A stretch of DNA of 64,000 nt from Streptomyces avermitilis MA-4680 = NBRC 14893 (GCF_000009765.2 NC_003155.5:2914001-2978000), one strand, 5' to 3'; shown: positions 24,603 through 33,627, counted from the stretch's first letter. Program-made: numbers and translations. Notes: a model not told the origin generated them from the letters alone.

Positions 24603-25649
24603 ATGCCCGAACTGCGTGTCGTGGCCGTCTCCAATGACGGCACACGGCTGGTGCTGAAGGCTGCGGACAGCACGGAGTACACGCTTCCGATTGACGAACG
24701 GCTCCGCGCCGCCGTGCGCGGCGACCGTCCCCGCCTCGGCCAGATCGAGATCGAGGTGGAGAGCCATCTCCGCCCCCGAGACATCCAGGCGCGGATACGT
24801 GCCGGCGCGTCCGCCGAAGAGGTGGCCCAGCTCGCCGGCATCCCGGTCGATCGCGTACGCCGCTTCGAGGGGCCCGTGCTGGCCGAGCGCGCCTTCATGG
24901 CCGAGCGGGCCCGCAAGACCCCCGTCCGCCGGCCCGGCGAGAACGCCGGTCCCCAGCTCGGTGAGGCCGTCCAGGAGCGACTGCTGCTGCGCGGCGCCGA
25001 CAAGGACACCGTCCAGTGGGACTCCTGGCGCCGCGACGACGGCACCTGGGAAGTGCTGCTGGTCTACCTGGTCGCGGGTGAGCCGCACTCGGCGAGCTGG
25101 ACGTACGACCCGCCGCGGCGGCTCGTCCAGGCCGTCGACGACGAGGCGCGCTCGCTGATCGGCGAGTCCGACGACCTCGCGGCGCCCGAGCCCAGCTTCC
25201 CGTTCGTGCCGCGGATCGCACGCCTGCCGCGCGACCGCCCGCTGGACCGCGCCCTGGACCGCCAGACGGAACGTCCCGCCCTGCCGTCGCAGGCACCCGA
25301 GCCCGCGGAGGAGAGCACGGCTGAGCGCGACTCGCTCACCAGCCTCCTGGAGGCGGTTCCCAGCTTCCGCGGGGACATGGTGGTGCCCGAGCGGCCCGCG
25401 GAAATTCCCGCAGGACAGGACGAGCCCGCCCCCGAGCCGGAGGCGGAGGAGCCCCCGGCGGCATCGGCTTCGGCCGGTTCCGCGTACGCGGACGTGCTCA
25501 TGCCCCGCTCGGTCGGCAGCCACCGCGACCGACTGGTCGGCGCGACCGACCGCCAGGCCGAGGCGGACGGCGTCCGTCCGGGCCGCAGAGCGGCCGTGCC
25601 GAGCTGGGACGAGATCGTGTTCGGGACACGACGCAAGAAGCAGGAATAG
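24603..25649 (+). CDS. sepH: SepH, FtsZ-interacting cell-division protein
   Basis: 348 residues. The N-terminal DUF3071 domain (MPELRVVAVSNDGTRLVLKA…) contains a helix-turn-helix-like segment (SAEEVAQLAGIPVDRVRRFEG) near 75-100. A long Pro/Glu/Ala-rich, disordered middle (~200-315) precedes a conserved C-terminal end (AVPSWDEIVFGTRRKKQE). SepH is known in Streptomyces to bind FtsZ and stimulate its assembly, needed for regular sporulation septa. ATG has GGGAGGT 6 bp upstream. Single-gene unit ending in a strong terminator. Confidence 0.93.
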   Translation: MPELRVVAVSNDGTRLVLKAADSTEYTLPIDERLRAAVRGDRPRLGQIEIEVESHLRPRDIQARIRAGASAEEVAQLAGIPVDRVRRFEGPVLAERAFMAERARKTPVRRPGENAGPQLGEAVQERLLLRGADKDTVQWDSWRRDDGTWEVLLVYLVAGEPHSASWTYDPPRRLVQAVDDEARSLIGESDDLAAPEPSFPFVPRIARLPRDRPLDRALDRQTERPALPSQAPEPAEESTAERDSLTSLLEAVPSFRGDMVVPERPAEIPAGQDEPAPEPEAEEPPAASASAGSAYADVLMPRSVGSHRDRLVGATDRQAEADGVRPGRRAAVPSWDEIVFGTRRKKQE

Positions 25650-25689
25650 CCGGCCGAGCCGGAGCGACCGGTCGAGTCATCGACAGTAC

Positions 25690-25730
25690 GAGGACGGGGT
25701 CCGCGCCGAGTCGGCGCGGACCCCGTCCTC
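25690..25730. terminator. Bidirectional terminator
   Basis: An 18-bp perfect stem (GAGGACGGGGTCCGCGCC and its complement) with a 5-base loop between the converging sepH and sulfurtransferase genes. Confidence 0.9.
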
Positions 25731-25731
25731 A

Positions 25732-26583
25732 TCACTGGGGGTCGGGACCCGCGGCGACGGGACGGCTGCCGGCCGCCGACCACTCCGACCAGGACCCCAC
25801 GTAGAGCGCGGCCGGGATTCCGGCGACCGCCAGCGCGAGCACCTCGTGCGCGGCGGAGACCCCCGAGCCGCAGTACACGCCGACCTCGGCCGCGTCGTTC
25901 ACGCCGAGCGACTTGAAGCGGTCGGCCAGTTCGGCAGCGGGCCGGAACCGGCCGTTCTCGGCCACGTTCTCCGTGGTCGGGGCCGACACCGCGCCCGGGA
26001 TGTGGCCGCCGACCGGGTCGATCGGCTCCACGTCACCGCGGTAGCGCTCGGCGGCCCGCGCGTCGAGCAGCAGACCGGTACGGGCGAGCGCCGCGGCGCC
26101 GTCGGCGTCGAGAAGCGGCAGGGCGCCGGGCGCGGGCTCGAAGTCCCCGGCGACCAACTCCTCGGTCTCCGTGGTCACCGGTCCGCTCCACGCCGCGAGG
26201 CCGCCGTCAAGCACTCGCACCGCCGGGTGACCCGTCCAGCGCAACATCCACCACGCGCGCGCGGCGGCCCAGCCCTGCCCACCGTCGTACACGACCACCG
26301 GCCGCCGCGCCGAGACACCGGCGGCCCGCATGGCCTCGCCGAAGTGCGCGAGATCCGGCAGCGGATGCCGTCCGGCAGGGCCCGCGGGGCCGGCCAGATC
26401 GGCGTCCAGATCCACGAAGACGGCGCCGGGAACGTGCCCGGACGCATACGCGGCCCGGCCGTCGAACGGGGCGGCACCACCCGCCTTGGCTGTGCTCAGC
26501 TGCCAGCGGACGTCCAGGAGGGTCGGCGGGTTCGGCCCCGCCAGCTCGCTCGCCAGTTCGGATGCGGAGATGATGACGTTCAT
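25732..26583 (-). CDS. Thiosulfate/3-mercaptopyruvate sulfurtransferase
   Basis: This 283-residue double-rhodanese protein has an inactive N-terminal repeat (PTLLDVRWQLST, GHVPGAVFVDLDADL, VVVYDGGQGWAAARA) and a C-terminal repeat with the catalytic cysteine in GVYCGSGVSA. It transfers sulfur from thiosulfate or mercaptopyruvate to cyanide or a thiol acceptor. The CGSGVSA loop is the form seen in 3-mercaptopyruvate sulfurtransferases. ATG at 26583 is chosen; GGATGGGGG precedes it. Confidence 0.9.
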   Translation of the reverse strand: MNVIISASELASELAGPNPPTLLDVRWQLSTAKAGGAAPFDGRAAYASGHVPGAVFVDLDADLAGPAGPAGRHPLPDLAHFGEAMRAAGVSARRPVVVYDGGQGWAAARAWWMLRWTGHPAVRVLDGGLAAWSGPVTTETEELVAGDFEPAPGALPLLDADGAAALARTGLLLDARAAERYRGDVEPIDPVGGHIPGAVSAPTTENVAENGRFRPAAELADRFKSLGVNDAAEVGVYCGSGVSAAHEVLALAVAGIPAALYVGSWSEWSAAGSRPVAAGPDPQ

Positions 26584-26906
26584 GGCCCCCATCCTTGCGC
26601 ACGGGGTGGCCACCCGGCCCAGGTCCGGCTACTCTGCTCCGCCGGACAGGTCTGATCACAAGGCGTATGGGATCGGGCACGTGCCGTACAGGCGAGCGAC
26701 ATCGCGCGATCATCACCCGGAAACACACAGGACACCGCACATCGGGCATCCTCCGCGAAAGAACTCATGTCCGGCGGTGCCGCCGGAGGGCGCGATGCGA
26801 CCGGTGGTGCGAGCATCGGCACCGGGCGTGCACGCGCGATATCGCGGTACCCGTGTACCCAGGCGGAAGTGAACGGCCACCGCGAGGGGCCGAGAAGAGA
26901 GTGACG
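26584..26906. other. Divergent promoter region, sulfurtransferase / VOC protein
   Basis: No gene seen. Contains a 12-bp palindrome CGCGATATCGCG at 26835-26846, about 60 bp before the VOC start, whose AT core could be a regulator site. Otherwise unremarkable. Confidence 0.4.
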
Positions 26907-27710
26907 ATGACCGAGGCACGGGGGCCGGCCGGCCGCAACGGCACCACAGACGCCGGGTACACGCCGGGCACACCCTGCTGGGTGAGTCTGATGGTGCACG
27001 GGATGGCCGCGACCCAGGAGTTCTACGGCGCGCTGTTCGGCTGGGAGTTCCAGCCGGGCCCGCAGCAGCTGGGGCCGTATGTGCGGGCGCTGCTGGACGG
27101 CCACGAGGTGGCCGGGATCGGCCAGCTGCCGCCCGACCGGCACCTGCCCGTCGCCTGGACGCCGTACCTCGCCTCGGAGGACGTGGACGCGACGGCCGAG
27201 ACCGTGCGGCACCGCGGCGGCACGGTGGGCGTCGGCCCCCTGGACGCCGCCGAGGCCGGCCGGATGGCCATCGCGTCGGACCCGATGGGCGCGGTGTTCG
27301 GCATCTGGCAGGAGTCCGCACACCTGGGCCCGAGGCTGACCGGGGTGCCCGGCACCCCCACCTGGAACGAGCTGCTGACCTACGACTCCACGAGTGTCGC
27401 CAAGTTCTACGAGGCGGTCTTCGGATACGAGGAGGAGCCGGTGGTCTCCGCCGACTTCGACTACATCACCCTCAAGGTCGAGGGCCGCCCGGTCGCGGGC
27501 ATCCACGGCGTCGGCAACGCCGTCCCCCGCGACCGGGGGCCGCACTGGATCACGTACTTCCAGGTCGCGGACGTGGACGAGACGGCCGCTCAGGTGACGG
27601 ACCTGGGCGGTCACGTCCTGCGTCCCCCGGCGGAATCGGCCCACGGCCGCGCCGCGACGGTGGTGGACCCGGAGGGGGCGATGTTCTCGGTGGTCACCAC
27701 GAGCGGCTGA
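26907..27710 (+). CDS. VOC-superfamily protein with two glyoxalase-like domains
   Basis: 267 residues made of two tandem VOC modules: ~20-130 (PCWVSLMVHGMAATQEFYGALFG, split for reading, to DPMGAVFGIWQ) and ~150-263 (TWNELLTYDSTSVAKFYEAVFGYE to DPEGAMFSVV). This hydroxylase-like double arrangement is common in Streptomyces; ligands vary, including small metabolites and antibiotics. Metal ligands are not all obvious. ATG 26907 is preferred; a GTG six bases upstream is possible. Function cannot be assigned. Confidence 0.8.
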   Translation: MTEARGPAGRNGTTDAGYTPGTPCWVSLMVHGMAATQEFYGALFGWEFQPGPQQLGPYVRALLDGHEVAGIGQLPPDRHLPVAWTPYLASEDVDATAETVRHRGGTVGVGPLDAAEAGRMAIASDPMGAVFGIWQESAHLGPRLTGVPGTPTWNELLTYDSTSVAKFYEAVFGYEEEPVVSADFDYITLKVEGRPVAGIHGVGNAVPRDRGPHWITYFQVADVDETAAQVTDLGGHVLRPPAESAHGRAATVVDPEGAMFSVVTTSG

Positions 27711-27782
27711 GGAGGCGCGGGAGACGCGGCTTTCATCCGCCGAAAACTCGTCCGAGCCCTCGGGACGGTCGGCAGGTGGCCG

Positions 27783-28433
27783 TCAGGCGGAAGTGACCGG
27801 CAGAACGTCCGGCGAGATCGCGGCGGCGTATGCGGAGGCGCTGGTCATCCGGCGGCGGTGGTGGCGCCGGCACAGCACCTCGTAGCCGACCTCCGCCGCC
27901 GGGCGGTTCACGTCACCGACGACGACCTGCTCGCCTTCCACGACCATCTCGCCGCCCACCGTGCGGGCATTGTGCGTGGCCCGCGCCCCGCACCAGCACA
28001 TCGCCTCGACCTGAAGGGTCTCGATCCGGTCCGCCAGCTCGATCAGCCGCTGCGAGCCGGGGAAGAGCTTCGTACGGAAGTCGGTGGTGATACCGAAGGC
28101 GAAGACGTCCAGGTCCAGGTCGTCCACGACGCGCGCCAGCTGGTCTATCTGCTCCGGCGCGAGGAACTGCGCCTCGTCCACGATCAGGTAGTCGACCTTG
28201 CCGCCCTTCGACATCTGATCCACCAGATACGCGTGCAGATCCATGCCCGGAGCCGCCTCGACCGCCTCCGTCACCAGGCCGAGCCGCGACGACAGCTTTC
28301 CCTCCCCGGCACGGTCGTCGCGCGTGAAAATGACGCCCTGCAGGCCCCTCGCCGACCGGTTGTGTCCGATCTGGAGCGCCAACGTCGACTTCCCGCAGTC
28401 CATCGTTCCGGAGAAGAACACGAGCTCGGGCAT
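27783..28433 (-). CDS. tdk: Thymidine kinase (class II)
   Basis: 216 residues: Walker A GTMDCGKST near 9-17, Walker B/lid DEAQF near 108, and zinc-binding cysteines CWC…CRRHH. Phosphorylates thymidine in the salvage route. It has a C-terminal extension with a His/Arg-rich stretch. Its neighbour upstream is an alkaline-phosphatase-family enzyme with a 61-bp gap, so they may share a message. Confidence 0.94.
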   Translation of the reverse strand: MPELVFFSGTMDCGKSTLALQIGHNRSARGLQGVIFTRDDRAGEGKLSSRLGLVTEAVEAAPGMDLHAYLVDQMSKGGKVDYLIVDEAQFLAPEQIDQLARVVDDLDLDVFAFGITTDFRTKLFPGSQRLIELADRIETLQVEAMCWCGARATHNARTVGGEMVVEGEQVVVGDVNRPAAEVGYEVLCRRHHRRRMTSASAYAAAISPDVLPVTSA

Positions 28434-28494
28434 GGCGGGTTGAGAACCTTTCAGGGCAGGGAGAAGAGAGGGCTTCGCAAGGGGGTGGCGAGCG

Positions 28495-29682
28495 TCAGGT
28501 GCGTACTTCCAGCAGAGGCACCAGCTGTTCCACCGGCGTCATCGAACCGTGGTTGCCGACCATCGCCGACTCCTTCGGCTCCCGCTCGGAGGCGATGATC
28601 AGCACGTCGTCGCGGGCCGCCGCGACCACGTCGCCGATGCGCGCGTACACCCGCTCGTCGACGTCGGGCCCGAACCAGCCCGCGGCGATCGCCTCGTCCC
28701 GCGAAGCGATCCAGAACTGCTCGCCGAGCACCTCGCGCCAGCAGGTCAGCACGTCCACCTGGGCGCCCGGCACCGCGTACACATGACGAGCCCGGCCCTC
28801 GCCGCCCAGCAGGGCGACCCCGGCACGCAGCTCCCAGTCCTCGTCGAAGTCGATGCGGTGCTGCTCGTCGAACGGGATGTCGATCATGCCGTGGTCGGCC
28901 GTGACGTAGAGCGCGGAGCGCGGCGGCAGCTGCTCCGCCAGTCGCTGGACCAGTCGGTCGACGTACATGAGCTGGCCACGCCACGGGTCCGAGTCGACGC
29001 CGAAGCGGTGGCCCTTGCCGTCCACCTCGGCGTAGTACGTGTAGACCAACGAGCGGTCCCCGGCGGCCAGTTGTTCGGCGGCCAGGTCCATGCGGTCCTC
29101 GCCGGACAACCGCCCGTGGAACGTTCCACCGCTCAGCGCGACCTTGGTCAGCGGGGTGTTCTGGAAGGTGGGGGACGAGACCTGGGCCGTGTGCACCCCC
29201 GCCGCGTCCGCGAGCTGGAAGACCGTGGGGTACGGCTGCCAGGCGCGCGGATCGGTCCACGGCTGCCAGCGGAGCTGGTTCATCAGCTCGCCGGTCTCCG
29301 GGTTGCGCGCGCTGTAGCCGGGCAGGCCGTGCGCGCCGGGCGGCAGGCCGGTGCCGACGGAGGCGAGGGAGGTCGCGGTCGTCGCCGGATAGCCGGCGGT
29401 GATCGGGCGGCCCGTGCCGCCGCGCGAGGACTCCAGGAGGGACGCCATGAAGGGCGCCTCCTCCGGGTGCGCCCTCAGCTGCTCCCAGCCGAGCCCGTCG
29501 ATCAGGAAGACGCAGTTCCGGTCGGCGGCGGTCAGCTCCTGTATGGCGGCCCGCTGGCCGGGCACCTCCATGCCCGCCGCGAGCGTGGGCAGCAGGTCGG
29601 CCAGCGAACCGGCACCGTACTCGGGAAGGGGGGCGGAGTCGACGGCCAGCGGTTCCGGGTCGTCCCAGGTGGGCAGAGCCAT
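28495..29682 (-). CDS. Alkaline phosphatase / nucleotide pyrophosphatase family protein
   Basis: This 395-residue protein has the AP-superfamily core: NCVFLIDGLGWEQLRAH (metal-binding Asp), TAGYPATTATSLASVGTG with the catalytic threonine region, and YVTADHGMIDIP with the C-terminal metal His/Asp. It should cleave phosphodiester or pyrophosphate bonds. There is no signal peptide, so it is cytosolic. The ATG shares a base with the stop of the DUF5998 gene, showing translational coupling. Confidence 0.87.
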   Translation of the reverse strand: MALPTWDDPEPLAVDSAPLPEYGAGSLADLLPTLAAGMEVPGQRAAIQELTAADRNCVFLIDGLGWEQLRAHPEEAPFMASLLESSRGGTGRPITAGYPATTATSLASVGTGLPPGAHGLPGYSARNPETGELMNQLRWQPWTDPRAWQPYPTVFQLADAAGVHTAQVSSPTFQNTPLTKVALSGGTFHGRLSGEDRMDLAAEQLAAGDRSLVYTYYAEVDGKGHRFGVDSDPWRGQLMYVDRLVQRLAEQLPPRSALYVTADHGMIDIPFDEQHRIDFDEDWELRAGVALLGGEGRARHVYAVPGAQVDVLTCWREVLGEQFWIASRDEAIAAGWFGPDVDERVYARIGDVVAAARDDVLIIASEREPKESAMVGNHGSMTPVEQLVPLLEVRT

Positions 29683-30269
29683 CAGCGCGCGACGTCCGCG
29701 GTGGCCTCGGAGAGGGACTGTGCGAAGACCAGGGCCTGGCGCACCGTCTCGGGGCCGTCCCCGGCCTCGCTGACGCGCAGGCTCAGATCGTCCGCCGTCG
29801 AGTTGCCCGTGTATCCGTGGTCCGCCTCGCAGTTGGGGTCGCCGCAGGCGGCGGGCTCCAGGTCGATACGGGAGACCGCGCCCCAGCCGATGGTCAGGAC
29901 GACCTCGCGGGGCAGGGTGCCCGGCTTGTACGACTCGGGGTTGGCGACCACCCGGCTGACGACGACCGACGAGATCCGGCCGAGCTTCACGGACTCCGTC
30001 GATGTCGTGGCGTACGGCGTCGGCGAGGTGGTGTCGGCGGCCTGCTCGTCGGTGTGGCTCACGATGAAGCGGTTGCCGGTGAGGACGAGCACGGTCACAT
30101 GCCGTCGCACCTCGTTGGCGTCGAACGTCGTCTCCTGGTGGACCAGGTACGACCGGATGGCCTCGCCGCCGATCGCGGCCTCCACCGCCTCGGCCACGAG
30201 GGCCGGGTAGTAGCCGCTGCGCTCGATCGCCGCACGCAGCCCCTGGGTCGTCGTACTGGTCTTGGCCAT
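29682..30269 (-). CDS. DUF5998 family protein
   Basis: 195 residues, cytosolic. One conserved domain with a start like MAKTSTTTQGLRAAIERSGYY and a possible metal pair in ACGDPNCEADHGYTG. The family is found in actinobacteria beside this phosphatase gene. Function unknown. ATG at 30269 is chosen over an ATG 24 bases upstream because the conserved sequence begins there. Confidence 0.85.
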   Translation of the reverse strand: MAKTSTTTQGLRAAIERSGYYPALVAEAVEAAIGGEAIRSYLVHQETTFDANEVRRHVTVLVLTGNRFIVSHTDEQAADTTSPTPYATTSTESVKLGRISSVVVSRVVANPESYKPGTLPREVVLTIGWGAVSRIDLEPAACGDPNCEADHGYTGNSTADDLSLRVSEAGDGPETVRQALVFAQSLSEATADVAR

Positions 30270-30321
30270 GACGTCCATCCTACGGTGGCCCACTGACTGC
30301 GAGGCACCGCTCGGCGTCCAC

Positions 30322-33171
30322 TCAGTACACCGGAAGCGTTCTCGGGCCCAGGTCGTCGCGGACGGGCGGCGGTGCGAGCCGTACGGTCGCCCCGAGCACG
30401 CTCAGGCCGTGCTGGGCCACGACCACGGGCTCCAGGGTCACGGCGACGACCTCGGGATGGTCGTCCACCAGCCGCGACACCCGCAGCATCAGTTCCTCCA
30501 GCGCAGGCGTGTCGACCGGCGCCGAGCCCCGCCAGCCGAAGAGGAGCGGCGCCGTCCGGATCGACCTCACCAGCGAGGTGGCCTCGCGGTCGGTGACCGG
30601 AATCAGCCGGTGCGCTATATCCCCGAGCAGCTGCGAGGCGGCCCCGGCCAGCCCGAACGACAGTACGGCCCCGGCCGCCGGGTCGATCACCGCGCGTACG
30701 ACCGTGTCGACACCGCGCGGCGCCATCCCCTGCACGACCGGCCGCAGCTCCTCCGGCTTTCCGAACATTTCGGTCAATTCGGCGTACGCGCGCCGCAGTT
30801 GCTCCTCGTCCGCGAGATCGAGCCGTACGCCGCCCAGATCGGCGCGGTGCCGCAGGTGCGGGGCGGTGGCCTTGAGGGCGACCGGGTAGCCGATGGCGCG
30901 GGCGGCCTCGGCGGCGTCGTCGGGCGTCGGCGCGGGCAGTGCCCTGCGTACGCCGATGCCGTACCGCGAGAGCAGCGCGCAGGTCTCGTCGGTCCCGAGG
31001 GTCAGCCCCTGTCCGCTCGCGAGCAGCCGGTCGATCAGCTCGGCGGCACCCTTCTGGTCGATGTCGTCGTACTCGGGCACCTTGCCGGGGTCGGCGGCGT
31101 CACGCCGCCACTGGGCGTATTTGACGGCTTCCGCGAGGGCCCTGACGGCGCGTTCCGCGGCGGGGAAGGCGGGGATGAGGCGGGCCCCGTCGGGGGCTTG
31201 CGCCGCGGCGGACAGGCGTTCCGCGGGGCGATGCGGGTCCCCGCGCTCGGCCGAAGCCGGCAGCGACGGCGGGTGGCCCGCCACGTCGGTCGGCTGCGGT
31301 GCGGTGCTGGCCGCCGCGGACAGCGCCTCGGCGAGCCCACCCAGCTCCACGTGCACCACCAGCACCGGCTTCGCCGGAGCCGCCGCAGCGGCGGAACGCA
31401 GTGCCTCCGCAAGGGCCTGGTCGGCCGCCGACGTCTCCCCCACCGCGGGGATGGCCGTCACGACCACGGCGTCGCACCCGTCGTCCGCCAAGGCCCGCGC
31501 CAGCGCCGCGTGGAAGTCCTCCGCCGAAGCCGCCGTCGTCAGGTCCAGCGGGGGAAGCGGTCGCAACCCCTCGGCCAAACAGGCGTCGTACGTCAGCAGC
31601 CCGAGCGACTCGGAGTTCCCGAGGATGGCCACCCGGGGCCCCGACGGCAGCGGCTGCCGCGCGAGCAGCAGGCCCGCGTCCACCAGCTCGGTGATCGTGT
31701 CCACCCGGATGACCCCGGCCTGCCGCAGCAGCGCGGACACGGTGGCGTGCGGGAGCCGTGTGGCCCGTACGGCATGCCCTTGCGGCGCGGCCCCGCCGTG
31801 GCGCGCGCCCTGCACCACGACCAGCGGCTTCGCCGCCGCCGTACGCCGGGCGAGGCGGGTGAACTTGCGGGGGTTGCCGATGGACTCGAGGTACATCAGG
31901 GCGACATCGGTGTCGGGGTCGTCGTACCAGTACTGGAGTACGTCGTTGCCGGACACGTCCGCGCGGTTGCCGGACGACACGAAGGTCGACACGCCCGTGT
32001 CCCCGGTGACGCCGCCCCCGCGCCGGTGCAGCCGGGACAGCAGCGCGATCCCGATGGCGCCGGACTGCGCGTACAGACCGATCCGGCCGGGTCGCGGCGT
32101 CTCGGGCGCGAGCGAGGCGTTGAGGCGCACCTCGGGGGACGTGTTGATGACCCCGAAGGCGTTGGGACCGATGAGGCGCATCCCGTAGGTACGGATCTGG
32201 CGCACCAGCTCGCGCTGGCGCTCGCGCCCCTCGGGGCCGCTCTCCGCGTAACCGGACGAGACGACCACGAGCCCCTGCACCCCGTGCTCGCCGCACTCGG
32301 CCACGGCCTCGGGGACGTGCGCCGCCGGCACGGCGACGACGGCCAGGTCGACGGGCTCGGCGATGTCCAGGACGGAGCGGTGCGCGGGCACCTCGTCGAA
32401 GTTCTTCAGGTCCTCGGGGAACGCCCTGTTCACGGCGTACAGACGACCGGTGAAGCCAGCGTCGCGGAGGTTGCCGAGGATGCTGCGGCCCACTCCGCCG
32501 GGGGTGCGGCCCGCGCCGATCACGGCGACCGCGCCGGGCGCGAGCAGCCGCTGCACGGACCGCGCCTCGGCCCGCTGCTCCCGGGCCCGCTGCACGGCGA
32601 GCGAACGGTCCGTGGGCTCCAGGTCGAACTCCAGGCGTACGACGCCGTCCTCGAAGCTGCGCTTCTGGGTGTACCCGGCGTCCGTGAACACCTTGATCAT
32701 CTTGCTGTTGGCGGGGAGCACCTCGGCGGCGAACCGGCGGATGTCCCGCTCCCTGGCGACGGCCGCGATGTGCTCGAGGAGGGCAGAGGCAACACCCCGC
32801 CCCTGGTGCGCGTCCTGCACGAGGAAGGCGACCTCGGCCTCGTCGGCGGGCGCGGAGGCGGACAGGCCGGCGGCATTAATACGGTCATAGCGTACGGTGG
32901 CGATGAACTCGCCGCCGATCGTGGCCGCGAGTCCCACCCTGTCCACAAAGTCGTGGTGCGTGAAGCGGTGGACGTCCTTGGCGGACAGGCGCGGGTACGG
33001 GGCGAAGAACCGGTAGTACTTCGACTCGTCCGAGACCTGCTCATAGAAGCTGACAAGTCGCTCGGCGTCGTCGACGGTGATGGGCCTGATGCGCGCGGTA
33101 CCGCCGTCGCGCAGCACCACGTCGGCCTCCCAGTGGGCGGGGTACTCGTGCCGGTCCGACGCGGTCTGCAT
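30322..33171 (-). CDS. PatA-type protein lysine acetyltransferase (GNAT + NDP-acyl-CoA synthetase)
   Basis: 949 residues. The N-terminal GNAT domain carries the acetyl-CoA loop QGRGVASAL near 130. It is followed by CoA-binding, flavodoxin-like and C-terminal ATP-grasp domains of ADP-forming acyl-CoA synthetases (AVIGAGRTPGGVGRSILGN; LIGPNAFGVINT). GNAT-first order is the arrangement reported for S. lividans PatA, which acetylates acetoacetyl-CoA synthetase. The catalytic SSHTG histidine motif of true synthetases is not evident (…GHAVRATRLPHATV…), so this part may only sense acetyl-CoA. A Ser/Pro/Ala-rich insertion encoded at 31180-31310 carries a repeat element. Confidence 0.9.
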   Translation of the reverse strand: MQTASDRHEYPAHWEADVVLRDGGTARIRPITVDDAERLVSFYEQVSDESKYYRFFAPYPRLSAKDVHRFTHHDFVDRVGLAATIGGEFIATVRYDRINAAGLSASAPADEAEVAFLVQDAHQGRGVASALLEHIAAVARERDIRRFAAEVLPANSKMIKVFTDAGYTQKRSFEDGVVRLEFDLEPTDRSLAVQRAREQRAEARSVQRLLAPGAVAVIGAGRTPGGVGRSILGNLRDAGFTGRLYAVNRAFPEDLKNFDEVPAHRSVLDIAEPVDLAVVAVPAAHVPEAVAECGEHGVQGLVVVSSGYAESGPEGRERQRELVRQIRTYGMRLIGPNAFGVINTSPEVRLNASLAPETPRPGRIGLYAQSGAIGIALLSRLHRRGGGVTGDTGVSTFVSSGNRADVSGNDVLQYWYDDPDTDVALMYLESIGNPRKFTRLARRTAAAKPLVVVQGARHGGAAPQGHAVRATRLPHATVSALLRQAGVIRVDTITELVDAGLLLARQPLPSGPRVAILGNSESLGLLTYDACLAEGLRPLPPLDLTTAASAEDFHAALARALADDGCDAVVVTAIPAVGETSAADQALAEALRSAAAAAPAKPVLVVHVELGGLAEALSAAASTAPQPTDVAGHPPSLPASAERGDPHRPAERLSAAAQAPDGARLIPAFPAAERAVRALAEAVKYAQWRRDAADPGKVPEYDDIDQKGAAELIDRLLASGQGLTLGTDETCALLSRYGIGVRRALPAPTPDDAAEAARAIGYPVALKATAPHLRHRADLGGVRLDLADEEQLRRAYAELTEMFGKPEELRPVVQGMAPRGVDTVVRAVIDPAAGAVLSFGLAGAASQLLGDIAHRLIPVTDREATSLVRSIRTAPLLFGWRGSAPVDTPALEELMLRVSRLVDDHPEVVAVTLEPVVVAQHGLSVLGATVRLAPPPVRDDLGPRTLPVY
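31230..31263 (-). repeat. Intragenic copy of the cutR-leader repeat element
   Basis: GATGCGGGTCCCC…CGAAGCCGG aligns with 18147-18180 at about 27 of 34 positions. Translated on the minus strand it gives PASAERGDPH inside a low-complexity linker of the acetyltransferase, where close family members are expected to be shorter. The frame is kept. Confidence 0.5.
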
Positions 33172-33264
33172 GGGCCCCACAGTACGGCTCGCGTCCGACA
33201 ACAGCGCGAGGCAGGCTAAGGGGAACCCGACAGGGACCGCCGGGCACGCATCACGTTATGGGAC

Positions 33265-33280
33265 ACTGGTCTAGACAACC
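33265..33280 (+). promoter_or_regulatory. DasR operator (dre) of ptsH
   Basis: ACTGGTCTAGACAACC differs from the dre consensus ACTGGTCTAGACCAGT only near the end and keeps the GGTCTAGAC core. It lies about 30 bp before the ptsH start. DasR is the GntR-family N-acetylglucosamine regulator known to control pts genes in Streptomyces. Confidence 0.88.
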
Positions 33281-33306
33281 TGAGACACCTGAAGGGCAGC
33301 ATCAAC

Positions 33307-33588
33307 ATGGCTGAGCGCCGCGTCAACATCGGCTGGGCCGAGGGCCTCCACGCCCGCCCCGCGTCCATCTTCGTCCGGGCGGCCACGGCCTCCGGCGTTC
33401 CCGTGACGATCGCCAAGGCGGACGGCAACCCCGTCAACGCCGGCTCCATGCTGGCTGTCCTCGGCCTGGGTGCCCAGGGTGGCGAGGAGGTCGTGCTCGC
33501 CTCCGACGCCGAGGGTGCGGACGCGGCCCTCGACCGGCTGGCGAAGCTGGTCTCCGAAGGGCTCGACGAGCTTCCCGAGACCGTCTGA
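33307..33588 (+). CDS. ptsH: HPr phosphocarrier protein of the PTS
   Basis: 93 residues, the central phosphocarrier between Enzyme I and sugar-specific IIA proteins. Active-site His15 in GLHARPAS and the regulatory-site region VNAGSMLAVLGLG with Ser47 are both present. No ptsI or crr is adjacent. A DasR site just upstream ties expression to N-acetylglucosamine supply. The stop codon lies inside a 22-bp tandem repeat. Confidence 0.96.
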   Translation: MAERRVNIGWAEGLHARPASIFVRAATASGVPVTIAKADGNPVNAGSMLAVLGLGAQGGEEVVLASDAEGADAALDRLAKLVSEGLDELPETV

Positions 33589-33627
33589 GGTGAGCCCTCG
33601 GGCCGTCCGAGGTGAGCCCTCGGACCG
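33584..33627. repeat. 22-bp tandem repeat covering the ptsH stop
   Basis: Two abutting 22-bp units (33584-33605 and 33606-33627) differ at two positions. Each can fold as CCGAGG/CCCTCGG around TGAG. The first contains the ptsH TGA. Confidence 0.7.

Noticed and set aside
30262..33219. 985-codon frame antisense to the acetyltransferase
   Set aside because: Composition (Gly/Arg/His/Val) is that of an antisense shadow; no recognisable domain.
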